Shown: positions 1 through 6,982 of the stretch, piece by piece | Layout: each line of letters opens with the position of its first letter | Position numbering within the stretch: position 1 is the first letter of the stretch | Assembly: GCA_902793845.1 (NCBI GenBank) | Contig: CADBFE010000004.1 | Location: forward strand, 1 to 41,371 | Direction: 5' to 3' | Length of the DNA: 41,371 bases | From: an uncultured Lachnospiraceae bacterium | GTDB taxonomy: Bacteria; Bacillota; Clostridia; Lachnospirales; Lachnospiraceae | Notes under the pieces: model-generated | Told to the model about the DNA's origin: nothing | The model's database searches: none | Seen by the model: only the letters and a program-made list of their open reading frames with translations | Translations under genes and position numbers: made by a program

Positions 1-684
1 TATTTTAAGGCAGCTCCCTTTATGGATCTTGGATATGCCAAACTGGATCATCACAGAAAGGTAAGGACCGGATTTCCGGAAGTGGTATTCTGCGAGGGTA
101 AACCGGACGAACATATTGTGGAAATCTTTAAAAAACTTTGTGATGAAGATGGCAGAGCCCTGGGAACAAGGGCGACAAATCATCAGTATGAACTTATAAA
201 AAAAGAGATTCCCGGGGCAAAGTATGACAGTGTATCCCGGATCATAAAAATAGAACAGGATGAAAAAAACGAGAAAATCGGCAATATAGTGGTATGCTGC
301 GCAGGAACAGCAGATATACCTGTTGCCGAGGAGGCTTTTGCGGTAGCTGAATATTTTGGAAATAATGTCAGAAAGATTTATGACATAGGAATAAGCGGTC
401 TCCATCGTCTGCTGTCTTATGTAGAAGAACTCCAAAGTGCCAACTGTATAATAGCGGTGGCCGGAATGGAGGGGGCTCTTCCAAGCGTACTCGGTGGGCT
501 GGTATCAGTACCGGTAATAGCTGTTCCCACATCGGTAGGCTATGGAGCCAGCTTTCATGGAGTGTCAGCTCTTCTCACCATGATAAACTCATGTGCAAAC
601 GGCATATCGGTTGTAAATATCGATAACGGATTTGGAGCTGGATATATAGCTTCGCAGATAAACAGACTGGCAGAAAGGAAATAA
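1..684 (+). CDS. larB: LarB, nickel-pincer cofactor biosynthesis carboxylase (5' truncated)
   Basis: LarB carboxylates and hydrolyses nicotinic acid adenine dinucleotide, the first step in making the nickel-pincer nucleotide cofactor of lactate racemase and related enzymes. The frame is already open at base 1 and reads YFKAAPF before the first Met at 22, so the true start lies upstream and only the end of the N-terminal domain is missing. The N-terminal part carries the family-like LGYAKLDHHRKVRTGFPEVVF stretch. The second half is a PurE/AIR-carboxylase-like domain, with GTADIPVAEEA, GMEGALPSVLGGL and the glycine-rich GYGASFHG loop. The stop is 2 nt before larC, so the two are co-transcribed. 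Family assignment is confident; the racemase or other enzyme that uses the cofactor is not in the window. Confidence 0.9.
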   Translation, partial: YFKAAPFMDLGYAKLDHHRKVRTGFPEVVFCEGKPDEHIVEIFKKLCDEDGRALGTRATNHQYELIKKEIPGAKYDSVSRIIKIEQDEKNEKIGNIVVCCAGTADIPVAEEAFAVAEYFGNNVRKIYDIGISGLHRLLSYVEELQSANCIIAVAGMEGALPSVLGGLVSVPVIAVPTSVGYGASFHGVSALLTMINSCANGISVVNIDNGFGAGYIASQINRLAERK

Positions 685-686
685 AT

Positions 687-1541
687 ATGAAGACTCTCTA
701 TCTTGAATGTAACAGTGGAATAAGCGGTGATATGACAGTGGCTGCCCTTCTTGATCTCGGAGCAGACAAAGATGTCCTGTTAAAGGTTTTGTCGGGGATT
801 AAAGACAAATCTTTTAAAATAAATATCAGCAGAGTAAATAAGAGTGGTATCGACTGTTGTGATTTTGATGTAATTCTTGACGAGGAACATGATGGTCATG
901 ATCATGATATGGAATATCTGTACGGCCACGAACACCATCATGAACATCATCATGACCACGAACATCACCATGATCATCACGACCACGACCATCATCACCA
1001 TGAACACCACCATGATCATGAACATCATCATGAGCATCGTAATCTTAAAGACATATATGAAATCATTGATGCTCTTGAGATGACGGATAATGCGAGAAAA
1101 CTTGCAAAGAGGATATTTGAGATACTTGCAGAGGCAGAGGCTAAAGCTCATGGCAGGTCAATAGATGAGGTACACTTTCATGAGGTGGGTGCAATAGATT
1201 CAATAGTTGATATTGTCTCAATAGCTGTATGCTTTGACAACCTTGAGATAACCGATGTGATCATACCAAAGATATGTGAGGGAACGGGCACTGTCAGATG
1301 CCAGCACGGTATCCTGCCTGTACCTGTACCGGCTGTCATTAATATCGCGTCAGCGTATAAACTGCCATTATCCATAATGGACTATAGGGGTGAGTATGTG
1401 ACACCTACGGGAGCTGCTTTTGCTGCAGCGGTTATGACCGGCAATAAACTCCCGGAAATAATTATTCCCGGAAAAGTCGGCCTCGGCGCAGGTAAACGCG
1501 AGCATGAACTTCCGGGAATATTAAGGGCTATATTAATTTAA
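687..1541 (+). CDS. larC: LarC1-type nickel insertion protein with long His-rich insert
   Basis: LarC is the CTP-dependent nickel insertase (cyclometallase) that loads Ni into the pincer nucleotide. The N-terminus has the family signature LYLECNSGISGDM, and the middle has VHFHEVGAIDSIVDIV and the YVTPTGAA motif. Residues 68-117 form a Glu/Asp-spaced tract with 29 histidines, probably for nickel binding or storage. At 284 residues the protein ends at GLGAGKREHELPGILRAILI, the point where full-length LarC (about 400 residues) would continue into the LarC2 domain. In Lactobacillus plantarum LarC1 and LarC2 are joined by programmed frameshifting. Here the next base begins the antiparallel GH5 gene, and I find no NIDD-type LarC2 sequence in any forward frame. 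LarC2 may be a separate gene upstream or elsewhere. Confidence 0.88.
   Translation: MKTLYLECNSGISGDMTVAALLDLGADKDVLLKVLSGIKDKSFKINISRVNKSGIDCCDFDVILDEEHDGHDHDMEYLYGHEHHHEHHHDHEHHHDHHDHDHHHHEHHHDHEHHHEHRNLKDIYEIIDALEMTDNARKLAKRIFEILAEAEAKAHGRSIDEVHFHEVGAIDSIVDIVSIAVCFDNLEITDVIIPKICEGTGTVRCQHGILPVPVPAVINIASAYKLPLSIMDYRGEYVTPTGAAFAAAVMTGNKLPEIIIPGKVGLGAGKREHELPGILRAILI
888..1037 (+). repeat. Degenerate CAT/CAC/GAC/GAA tract encoding the LarC His-rich domain
   Basis: This low-complexity stretch is built almost wholly of His codons (CAT and CAC mixed) spaced by single Glu or Asp codons, encoding LarC residues 68-117. His codon choice varies and the periodicity is irregular (HHHE, HHHD, HHHHE), so it is a coding repeat that could expand or contract by slippage rather than a tandem DNA array. 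Confidence 0.85.
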
Positions 1542-2570
1542 TTATAATTCTTTGATGATTTCTTCAAATACGGGAGCCATGTGCTCATCGATGAAACCAA
1601 AGTCCATCTCTTTATAGCTCCAAGCGGCTCTGCCGATTCCGCATCTGTTGAATTCCTTGCTGATCATCTTGTACCATGCGAGGGCTTCCTTAGGATCGGC
1701 TCTGTCGATTACACCGTACTCACCGCAGTAGAGAGCAACATTTCTCTCCTCGCAGATCCTGACTGCTTCTGAGAAATATTTTGCGAAATATTCGACTCCC
1801 ACATTGCTGTCAGGATCAAAGTCATCCATGGAGATTGTCACCTGCTCAAGATATTTCTTTGATGCCTCATCGAGCTGTCTGTATGTGGATGCGAGGGGTA
1901 TACGGAAGTTTACATCCATAGTCCTGATCCACGGGGCACCCTGATGAGTAAAGATAAGGGGCTCATAGCAGTGGAAATTGTAGATGACATTTTCATCCTT
2001 GGGCGGGAGGAGATCAGGCAGCGCCTCAATGCTATTGTTCCAGTATCCGCCGTACAGAATCTTTACATCGGGAGCGATGGCCCTGATCCTGTCTATGCAT
2101 GTTGAGGCAACTCTGTTCCATGTATCGCAGTAGGATTTGTCTGTTACTTCGTTTAAGAGCTCAAATGCCACGCGGTCTCCGATATTACCGTATCTCTTTG
2201 CCAGATTTTCCCAGAGTCTGTAAAATCTTTCCTGATACTTTTCACTGTCAAAGAATCCTTCTTCATTTTCACCAAAATCAAATGAATATCCGAAAGTTTT
2301 GTGTACGTCGAGGATCATATTTAATCCGTATTTTCCGGACCATTCAATGGCCTTATCTATATATGTAAATCCATCCTCTTTGTAGTTGCCTTCTTTATCT
2401 TCTACGAGATCGTAATCGATGGGAACGCGGACATGGTCCAGACCCCACGAAGCGATTCTCTTAATATCGTCTTCTTTAATGAAATTGTCATAACGCTCTT
2501 TGGTATGGTCACACTGAGAGAGCCAGCCACCGAGGTTGATACCGTGTTCAAAGCCTTTCCATCTTTTCAT
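1542..2570 (-). CDS. Glycoside hydrolase family 5 beta-glucanase/glucosidase, cytoplasmic
   Basis: This 342-residue single-domain GH5 (clan GH-A TIM barrel) enzyme opens with GINLGGWL, as in GH5 endoglucanases and exo-1,3-glucanases. It has VRVP at 47-50, the acid/base Glu141 in ELLNE, the FHCYEP motif around His200, and the nucleophile Glu284 in CGEYG. There is no signal peptide or binding module, so it probably cleaves imported short beta-glucans inside the cell; this is inference. The start has a good ribosome site (AAGGAG, 6 nt upstream). It runs divergently from the AraC regulator across a gap of about 34 bp, and its stop abuts the larC stop with no spacing. The exact linkage (beta-1,4 or beta-1,3) and GH5 subfamily cannot be told by eye. 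Confidence 0.88.
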   Translation of the reverse strand: MKRWKGFEHGINLGGWLSQCDHTKERYDNFIKEDDIKRIASWGLDHVRVPIDYDLVEDKEGNYKEDGFTYIDKAIEWSGKYGLNMILDVHKTFGYSFDFGENEEGFFDSEKYQERFYRLWENLAKRYGNIGDRVAFELLNEVTDKSYCDTWNRVASTCIDRIRAIAPDVKILYGGYWNNSIEALPDLLPPKDENVIYNFHCYEPLIFTHQGAPWIRTMDVNFRIPLASTYRQLDEASKKYLEQVTISMDDFDPDSNVGVEYFAKYFSEAVRICEERNVALYCGEYGVIDRADPKEALAWYKMISKEFNRCGIGRAAWSYKEMDFGFIDEHMAPVFEEIIKEL

Positions 2571-2589
2571 AAGAATCTCCTTTTCTTTT

Positions 2590-2598
2590 TGGTATAAT
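2590..2598 (+). promoter_or_regulatory. Extended -10 promoter directly before the araC-type gene
   Basis: The sequence TGGTATAAT is a perfect TGnTATAAT extended -10 element. Its end is only 6 nt before the ATG at 2605, so the predicted transcription start falls on or next to the start codon, suggesting a leaderless mRNA. No convincing -35 is seen, which extended -10 promoters can do without. Confidence 0.5.
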
Positions 2599-2604
2599 AT
2601 GTGT

Positions 2605-3339
2605 ATGAGTAATGATAAAAATATTAATCTGAATATTTCCGAATATGAACCGGCTCATCGTGATACAGATGAGGAGGCAAACTTTCTAAACGACGTGGCA
2701 TCAGGCAACATGGAGAGAGTCCATGAAAACTGTGATGCTCACAGGTTTACCGACTCAACAGGAGTAGGAAATCTCTCTGCAGATCCAGTACAGAATCTGA
2801 AATATCACATGGTTGTCACCGCGGCTCTTGTCACCAGAAAATGTATTAAAAAGGGACTGGAACCGGAGCGGGCTTTTCGTATGAGTGACTATTACATCAG
2901 AAAACTTGACAGTGCCTCATCATTAGCAGAGGTTGAACTCATACATAACAGCATGGTTCTTGATTTCACCGGTAAGATGCGTTTCCTTAAGCGGGATAAG
3001 GGACTGTCCCGTCCGATCACCAGGTGCGTCAATTATATATATTCGCATATATATGAAAGAATCACTGTCTCGGAGCTGGCTGCCCATTCGGGCGTGTCAG
3101 AAAGCTATCTATCACGGGAATTTGTTAAGGAACTGGGTATATCTGTCAGTAACTATATCAGAGAGAAGAAAGTCGAGCTTGCAATTGAACTCCTGGCCAA
3201 TACAGATGAGAGTATACTGGATATCGCATGCAAACTCTCGTTTTCTTCACAAAGTCATTTTATAGATATCTTTAAATCAGCTACAGGCATGACACCGGCC
3301 AAATACCGGGCATCCGGTAACTATCATATCAGGGAGTGA
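2605..3339 (+). CDS. AraC-family transcriptional regulator
   Basis: The C-terminal 100 residues form the double helix-turn-helix AraC DNA-binding domain: ITVSELAAHSGVSESYLSREF is the first HTH, and the second includes ILDIACKLSFSSQSHFIDIFK and ends with TGMTPAKYR. The N-terminal 130 residues resemble the helical domain often found in Clostridial AraC proteins, not a cupin sugar-binding domain. I chose ATG 2605 (MSNDKN). The frame is open back to a TTG at 2536, but that would put the start inside the GH5 gene and add an unconvincing N-terminus; ATG 2599 is also possible. No Shine-Dalgarno is visible. It sits between, and probably regulates, the GH5 and GH16 glucanase genes. Confidence 0.85.
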   Translation: MSNDKNINLNISEYEPAHRDTDEEANFLNDVASGNMERVHENCDAHRFTDSTGVGNLSADPVQNLKYHMVVTAALVTRKCIKKGLEPERAFRMSDYYIRKLDSASSLAEVELIHNSMVLDFTGKMRFLKRDKGLSRPITRCVNYIYSHIYERITVSELAAHSGVSESYLSREFVKELGISVSNYIREKKVELAIELLANTDESILDIACKLSFSSQSHFIDIFKSATGMTPAKYRASGNYHIRE

Positions 3340-3345
3340 TCACTC
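3334..3345. other. Perfect 12-bp palindrome spanning two abutting stop codons
   Basis: GAGTGATCACTC holds the TGA stop of the AraC gene (3337-3339) and, on the other strand, the TGA stop of the GH16 gene (3342-3340). The two genes therefore meet tail to tail with no base between them. No U-tract terminator hairpin is apparent at the junction. Confidence 0.8.
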
Positions 3346-4758
3346 GGCCAGTTCCAGGCGTACATTTCTGATATGAATTGTCGCTGTAGAGCCCTGGGCG
3401 CCCATGTTGAACTCAACACGTCCCATGTCATCGTCTTCCTCGGTCATCTCGAATGTAAAACTGTATTCCTGCCAGTCTGTAGTTAAATCCACTGGTGTAT
3501 CAGGGAAATATCTGATCCAGTTAACCTCGGGAGCAGTCACTGCGGGCTTCATCTGACGGGCCTCGTCTGCATATGCCTCAAATGAGAGAGTGTATGTATT
3601 TCCCTTGATCATTGGCATGAGAGGCTGTACCAGCTGGATGCTGTATTCCTCTGTGCCTTCATTATCAGTATAGATGATTATCTCTCCGTCGGCAATTTCC
3701 GCACTGCCGACACCGTCCATTGCCGTCAGGAATTTCCAGTCGATATCATCCGAAAGGTCTTCTGATTCAAGAAAATCACCGTTTGTCACAAAGTTGCCTG
3801 TCTCATTAGCTTCTTTAAAGTTGTATACTCTTTCGGGTTTTGTGACATTTTCATCGTATGAGTCCATCTGGAACATGCGCACATAATCTACATACATTGC
3901 GGCACGCTCATCAAAGACTGTGGTGTCATCGGGATCACCGGGCCAGTCACCGCCTACAGCTACGTTTAAGATTATATGGAAAGGCTGGTTAAAGGGAGCG
4001 GGATAGGGCTTTTCATCCTCACCGCTTACTTTTGTGAACCAGTCGTTTGCAGAATAGTAGAGTTCATCATCTACATACCATCTGATCTCGCCGGGCTCCC
4101 ACTCGATAGCAAAATCATGGAACTCTTTGGAGAAATCACCGCCGACCAGGTCGTACGAACCCTGCTTCTGTGTATGGGGTTCTCCGTAATGAATCGTACC
4201 AAAGAGAGTATCTGTATCGTTTCCGAGTACTTCCATGATATCGATCTCGCCGCACTTTGGCCACTGTCCGTAAAAACTCTCATCATCCGGCATCATCCAG
4301 AATGCGGGGAGGAATCCTTTGCCCTCCGGTACTTTGATTCTGGCTTCGATACGTCCGTATGTGAGGCTCTGCTTGTTCTGGGTATTAACTCGTCCTGAGT
4401 AATAGTTATCTCCGTCTTTTACAGGCTGGATTATGAGCATTCCGTCTTCTACATATGCATAGTCCTCTGACGGGATGTATTCCTGCCACTCATGGTTTAC
4501 CCATCCTGCCTCATGGGCTTCATAGTTCCAGTCTGCTTCTGATAATGAATCACCGTCAAATTCATCATGCCATACGAGATGATAACCTTCGGGGCATGTG
4601 ATTTCTACCTCTGAAGTGGTGACTGCACTGTCTTCGCTGACTGCCATATTTTCTGACTGACTTTCACTGGGATTTGCAGGGTCTGCGCCGCAGCATGTGA
4701 ATACAAATGATGCGGCGAAAATACCTGCGAGAAGTTTTAATCTTGTTTTGTTTCTCAT
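3340..4758 (-). CDS. GH16 endo-beta-1,3(4)-glucanase (laminarinase/lichenase), lipoprotein with CBM4/9-like module
   Basis: This extracellular enzyme hydrolyses laminarin or mixed-linkage beta-glucan. Residues 1-21 are a signal peptide (KLLAGIFAASFVFTCCG) with a lipobox-like end; Cys22 or Cys23 is the likely lipidation site, followed by a Ser/Glu-rich linker. The GH16 catalytic domain spans about 58-300. It has the GEIDIMEVLG motif (nucleophile Glu171, Asp173, acid/base Glu176), PAFWMMP upstream, and GGDWPGDPDD plus VDYVRMFQ, as in laminarinase-type GH16. Residues about 320-472 form a beta-rich CBM4/9-type module (NFVTNGDF ... TIHIRNVRLE). The start has AAAGGAG 7 nt upstream. A dyad ATGAA-AG-TTCAT lies upstream at 4804-4815. 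Together with GH5 it suggests outside cleavage followed by inside cleavage of glucan. Confidence 0.92.
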   Translation of the reverse strand: MRNKTRLKLLAGIFAASFVFTCCGADPANPSESQSENMAVSEDSAVTTSEVEITCPEGYHLVWHDEFDGDSLSEADWNYEAHEAGWVNHEWQEYIPSEDYAYVEDGMLIIQPVKDGDNYYSGRVNTQNKQSLTYGRIEARIKVPEGKGFLPAFWMMPDDESFYGQWPKCGEIDIMEVLGNDTDTLFGTIHYGEPHTQKQGSYDLVGGDFSKEFHDFAIEWEPGEIRWYVDDELYYSANDWFTKVSGEDEKPYPAPFNQPFHIILNVAVGGDWPGDPDDTTVFDERAAMYVDYVRMFQMDSYDENVTKPERVYNFKEANETGNFVTNGDFLESEDLSDDIDWKFLTAMDGVGSAEIADGEIIIYTDNEGTEEYSIQLVQPLMPMIKGNTYTLSFEAYADEARQMKPAVTAPEVNWIRYFPDTPVDLTTDWQEYSFTFEMTEEDDDMGRVEFNMGAQGSTATIHIRNVRLELAE

Positions 4759-4803
4759 TGGAAACTCCTTTCATTGGTGATATATTATTTGATCCTTAAT
4801 CGG

Positions 4804-4815
4804 ATGAAAGTTCAT
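4804..4815. promoter_or_regulatory. Short dyad upstream of the GH16 gene
   Basis: ATGAA-AG-TTCAT is an inverted repeat 46 nt upstream of the GH16 start, in a 151-nt AT-rich gap that must hold this gene's promoter. It could be an operator, possibly for the neighbouring AraC protein, but nothing in the sequence ties it to a regulator. I could not settle a clear -35/-10 pair here. Confidence 0.25.
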
Positions 4816-4909
4816 GCTTATAATATATTTATATACCGTTGAAAGCAGTTTTTATATAAACTAATAAGAAAAAATACAAAAATAATGAACTTAGAAAAAG
4901 TTATGAATA

Positions 4910-5278
4910 TTATTTTTTTATTTTAACAAGACGGCCTTTTTCGTTGAAAGCGTAATTGGCTGCAAATGCAGGATTGACTGCTGCGACTCTGTCATATTCC
5001 TGGGGATGAGCAGCAACATACTGGAATGCAACGTAAGGCTTTGTCCTGATATTTTTGTCTGTCCACTTTTCAGCAAGCTTGTCTGTAAGAATCCTTCCTA
5101 CATATACAAAAAGGAAAATTGCGAGGGCAATAAAGCCGATTCCGCAGGGGATTCCAAGAGCTCTGTTTCTGTTACCGAACATTGTTGCAGCGCCGAATAC
5201 CGATAAAAGTGTTCCAAGATTTGCAAGCACTGAAATAAAGGTGGCGCCAAATGAATAAGGGTAATTTCTGTAAATCAT
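4910..5278 (-). CDS. Small two-TM membrane protein, unknown function
   Basis: I do not recognise this 122-residue protein. Two hydrophobic helices lie at about residues 11-35 (FGATFISVLANLGTLLSVFG) and 43-63 (IPCGIGFIALAIFLFVYVG). A charged C-terminal tail follows, containing YVAAHPQEYDRVAAVNPAFAANYAFNEKGRLV. The start is supported by GGAGG 10 nt upstream and by a promoter at 5316-5343, so it is probably transcribed alone. Predicted membrane location only. Confidence 0.7.
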   Translation of the reverse strand: MIYRNYPYSFGATFISVLANLGTLLSVFGAATMFGNRNRALGIPCGIGFIALAIFLFVYVGRILTDKLAEKWTDKNIRTKPYVAFQYVAAHPQEYDRVAAVNPAFAANYAFNEKGRLVKIKK

Positions 5279-5315
5279 GTTTTATATCCTCCACATCATA
5301 AAAAATACAGTCAAT

Positions 5316-5343
5316 ATTGTATCTTATCTGATGAGAAAGGCAA
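5316..5343 (-). promoter_or_regulatory. Sigma-A-type promoter for the small membrane protein
   Basis: On the minus strand TTGCCT (-35) is followed after 16 nt by TACAAT (-10). The -10 lies 38 nt upstream of the start codon at 5278, with GGAGG between them. Confidence 0.5.
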
Positions 5344-5350
5344 TACAAAT

Positions 5351-5366
5351 CTGAAAGGATTTTCAG
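5351..5366 (-). terminator. Weak hairpin after the ABC exporter operon
   Basis: CTGAAA-4 nt-TTTCAG forms a perfect 6-bp stem just after the stop of the last exporter gene, with a poor U-tract (ATTTGTATT on the minus strand). It may be a weak terminator. Confidence 0.4.
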
Positions 5367-5370
5367 TTTG

Positions 5371-6174
5371 TCATGATCCCGTACCCGTATACTTTGACGC
5401 TCCGTACATCCAGATCCTGTAACTGATATAGAAAAATATGATACCTATAAAAGGTGATATCCAAGTAAGTACCGGAATCGCATCAGGGCGGAGTATTACA
5501 AGGCTCGGATAGTAAGCAATAAAAGCTATCGGGAATATAAAAGTAAAAATAAACCGGAAAGCTTTATTGAAAATGGTGATCGGATATTTCGAGTAATCCT
5601 TAAATCTGAATGTCAGTTCAAGTACATAGTATGAATTCTGAATCCAGAAACATGTAGCTGCCGCAGCGTTCTGAAGCGCTATCATCACAAGGGATGCCGT
5701 TATCAGGAATACAACCAGTTTAAAACATGCAATAAAACTGAATTCCAGTCCGATCTTATTCCATGAATAAGCAATGGTACCTATACCAAAAGCAAGCTGA
5801 CCGAGTCCTTTGATATCAAATACTTCCGACTGATAATAGAAAAACATATTGATCGGTCTGAAACAGTATTTAATAAAATCTCCCGAGTATACCTGACCTC
5901 TAAGTGCCCAGTTGTTATCAAAAAGGCACTGAACCGGTGTGATGGATACGAGTGAAAAACCGTAGAGAAACAGCATCTCATAATAGCTCCAGCCGTTGAT
6001 TGACGGAAAGTTTCTAAACATTACCCAGAATCCGACAAAACCGGAGATGTTGGTACATATCATTCCAATTGTGGATATGATAAAGTCTGCACGGTAGCTC
6101 ATCTTGCTCTTTAAATCCTGAGCAAGTATTTTTCTGTAAATACGAAGGTAAAAACCAAGTCCTCTTTTTTTCAT
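5371..6174 (-). CDS. ABC-2 family exporter permease (DUF990/PF06182 type)
   Basis: This 267-residue polytopic membrane protein has about six hydrophobic segments (FIISTIGMICTNISGFVGFW, LFLYGFSLVSITPVQC, FSFIACFKLVVFLITASLV, FIFTFIFPIAFIAYYPSL, WISPFIGIIFFYISYRIW). It resembles ABC-2 permeases that occur as tandem pairs with one ATPase and typically export toxic compounds or antibiotics. It lies 4 nt after the other permease, with GGAGG before its ATG, and is the last gene of the three-gene operon. The substrate cannot be predicted. Confidence 0.82.
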   Translation of the reverse strand: MKKRGLGFYLRIYRKILAQDLKSKMSYRADFIISTIGMICTNISGFVGFWVMFRNFPSINGWSYYEMLFLYGFSLVSITPVQCLFDNNWALRGQVYSGDFIKYCFRPINMFFYYQSEVFDIKGLGQLAFGIGTIAYSWNKIGLEFSFIACFKLVVFLITASLVMIALQNAAAATCFWIQNSYYVLELTFRFKDYSKYPITIFNKAFRFIFTFIFPIAFIAYYPSLVILRPDAIPVLTWISPFIGIIFFYISYRIWMYGASKYTGTGS

Positions 6175-6178
6175 ATCA

Positions 6179-6982
6179 TCAGCCTCCGTTCACCGTAATC
6201 TGCTTAAGTGATGATTTCCAGAAGAGTCTGCTGAGTATCATCATAACAACACACCATAAAAGCTGGATCCCAAGGGTTGTCATCGCCTCCGAAACCGGCA
6301 TGTCTTTGCCAAGGAGAAGCGAAAGCGGAGCATTGTATATCGACTGGAACGGCAGACAGTATACAATCTTTTTAAAAGTCTCAGGGAAAAATGCTATGGG
6401 TACCGTGGCTCCCGATAAAAGGAGTACAAGGACCTGCTTCATAATGTTGATTCCCCAAATTGATTCTGTGTAGAGACATATTGTTCCCACAAAGAAATCA
6501 ATATTGTAATTGATCACTATCGCCATCACTATTGATATGACAAAATAAAGCAGATTAAATCCAAACTGTATTGCTCCGTTTGTGACTATGGCTACTATTA
6601 TAAAAGTAGGCAAAAATGTAAAGAAAAACTGGGTCACAAAGGTACCGGAAAATGACCAGAACAGATATTTCCGGTATTCCATGGGTTTTAGCAGATTCAG
6701 GACCATATTGCCTGACTGTATTGCTCTGCCCATCTCCCATACGGTATACATTTCTATAAAGTTAAAAATAGCCGATGCCAGGACCAGATAGATAAGTGTA
6801 TCCGAAAAGGTCATTCCGTTTACGACTTCCTGGCCTGATGATGCATATATGGCTTTCCAAAGGAAATATATAACTATTAAATATAAAAGATTTCCCACAA
6901 ATATGATCAGCATGGAAAGCCGAAACTGCAGGGATTCGATTATCCCGGCACGGGTGAGGGAAAGACGTCTTTTAAGATTCAT
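6179..6982 (-). CDS. ABC-2 family exporter permease (DUF990/PF06182 type)
   Basis: This second membrane subunit, also 267 residues, has the same layout of about six hydrophobic segments (LSMLIIFVGNLLYLIVIYFLW, YLVLASAIFNFIEMYTVWEMG, FFFTFLPTFIIVAIVTNG, LYFVISIVMAIVINYNIDFF). The motif MGRAIQSGNMVLNLLKPMEYRKYLF matches the conserved R-x-I-x-x-G-x-l-d-x-x-L-l-K-P feature of this permease family. Its ATG overlaps the ATPase stop by 4 nt (ATGA), indicating translational coupling. The two permeases probably form a heterodimer. Confidence 0.85.
   Translation of the reverse strand: MNLKRRLSLTRAGIIESLQFRLSMLIIFVGNLLYLIVIYFLWKAIYASSGQEVVNGMTFSDTLIYLVLASAIFNFIEMYTVWEMGRAIQSGNMVLNLLKPMEYRKYLFWSFSGTFVTQFFFTFLPTFIIVAIVTNGAIQFGFNLLYFVISIVMAIVINYNIDFFVGTICLYTESIWGINIMKQVLVLLLSGATVPIAFFPETFKKIVYCLPFQSIYNAPLSLLLGKDMPVSEAMTTLGIQLLWCVVMMILSRLFWKSSLKQITVNGG

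Noticed and set aside
888-1037. Repeat array that might look like a CRISPR or tandem repeat
   Set aside because: It is short, irregular, lacks spacers and lies within the intact larC frame.
780-1151. Methionine/valine-rich antisense and +1-frame reading frames over the His tract
   Set aside because: They are frame shadows of the CAT/CAC repeat in larC; the composition (runs of Met, Val, Ile) is what that DNA must give in other frames.
4840-4856. Catabolite-response-like (cre) sequence upstream of the GH16 gene
   Set aside because: It lacks the central CG and several other consensus positions, so it is not better than chance in AT-rich DNA.
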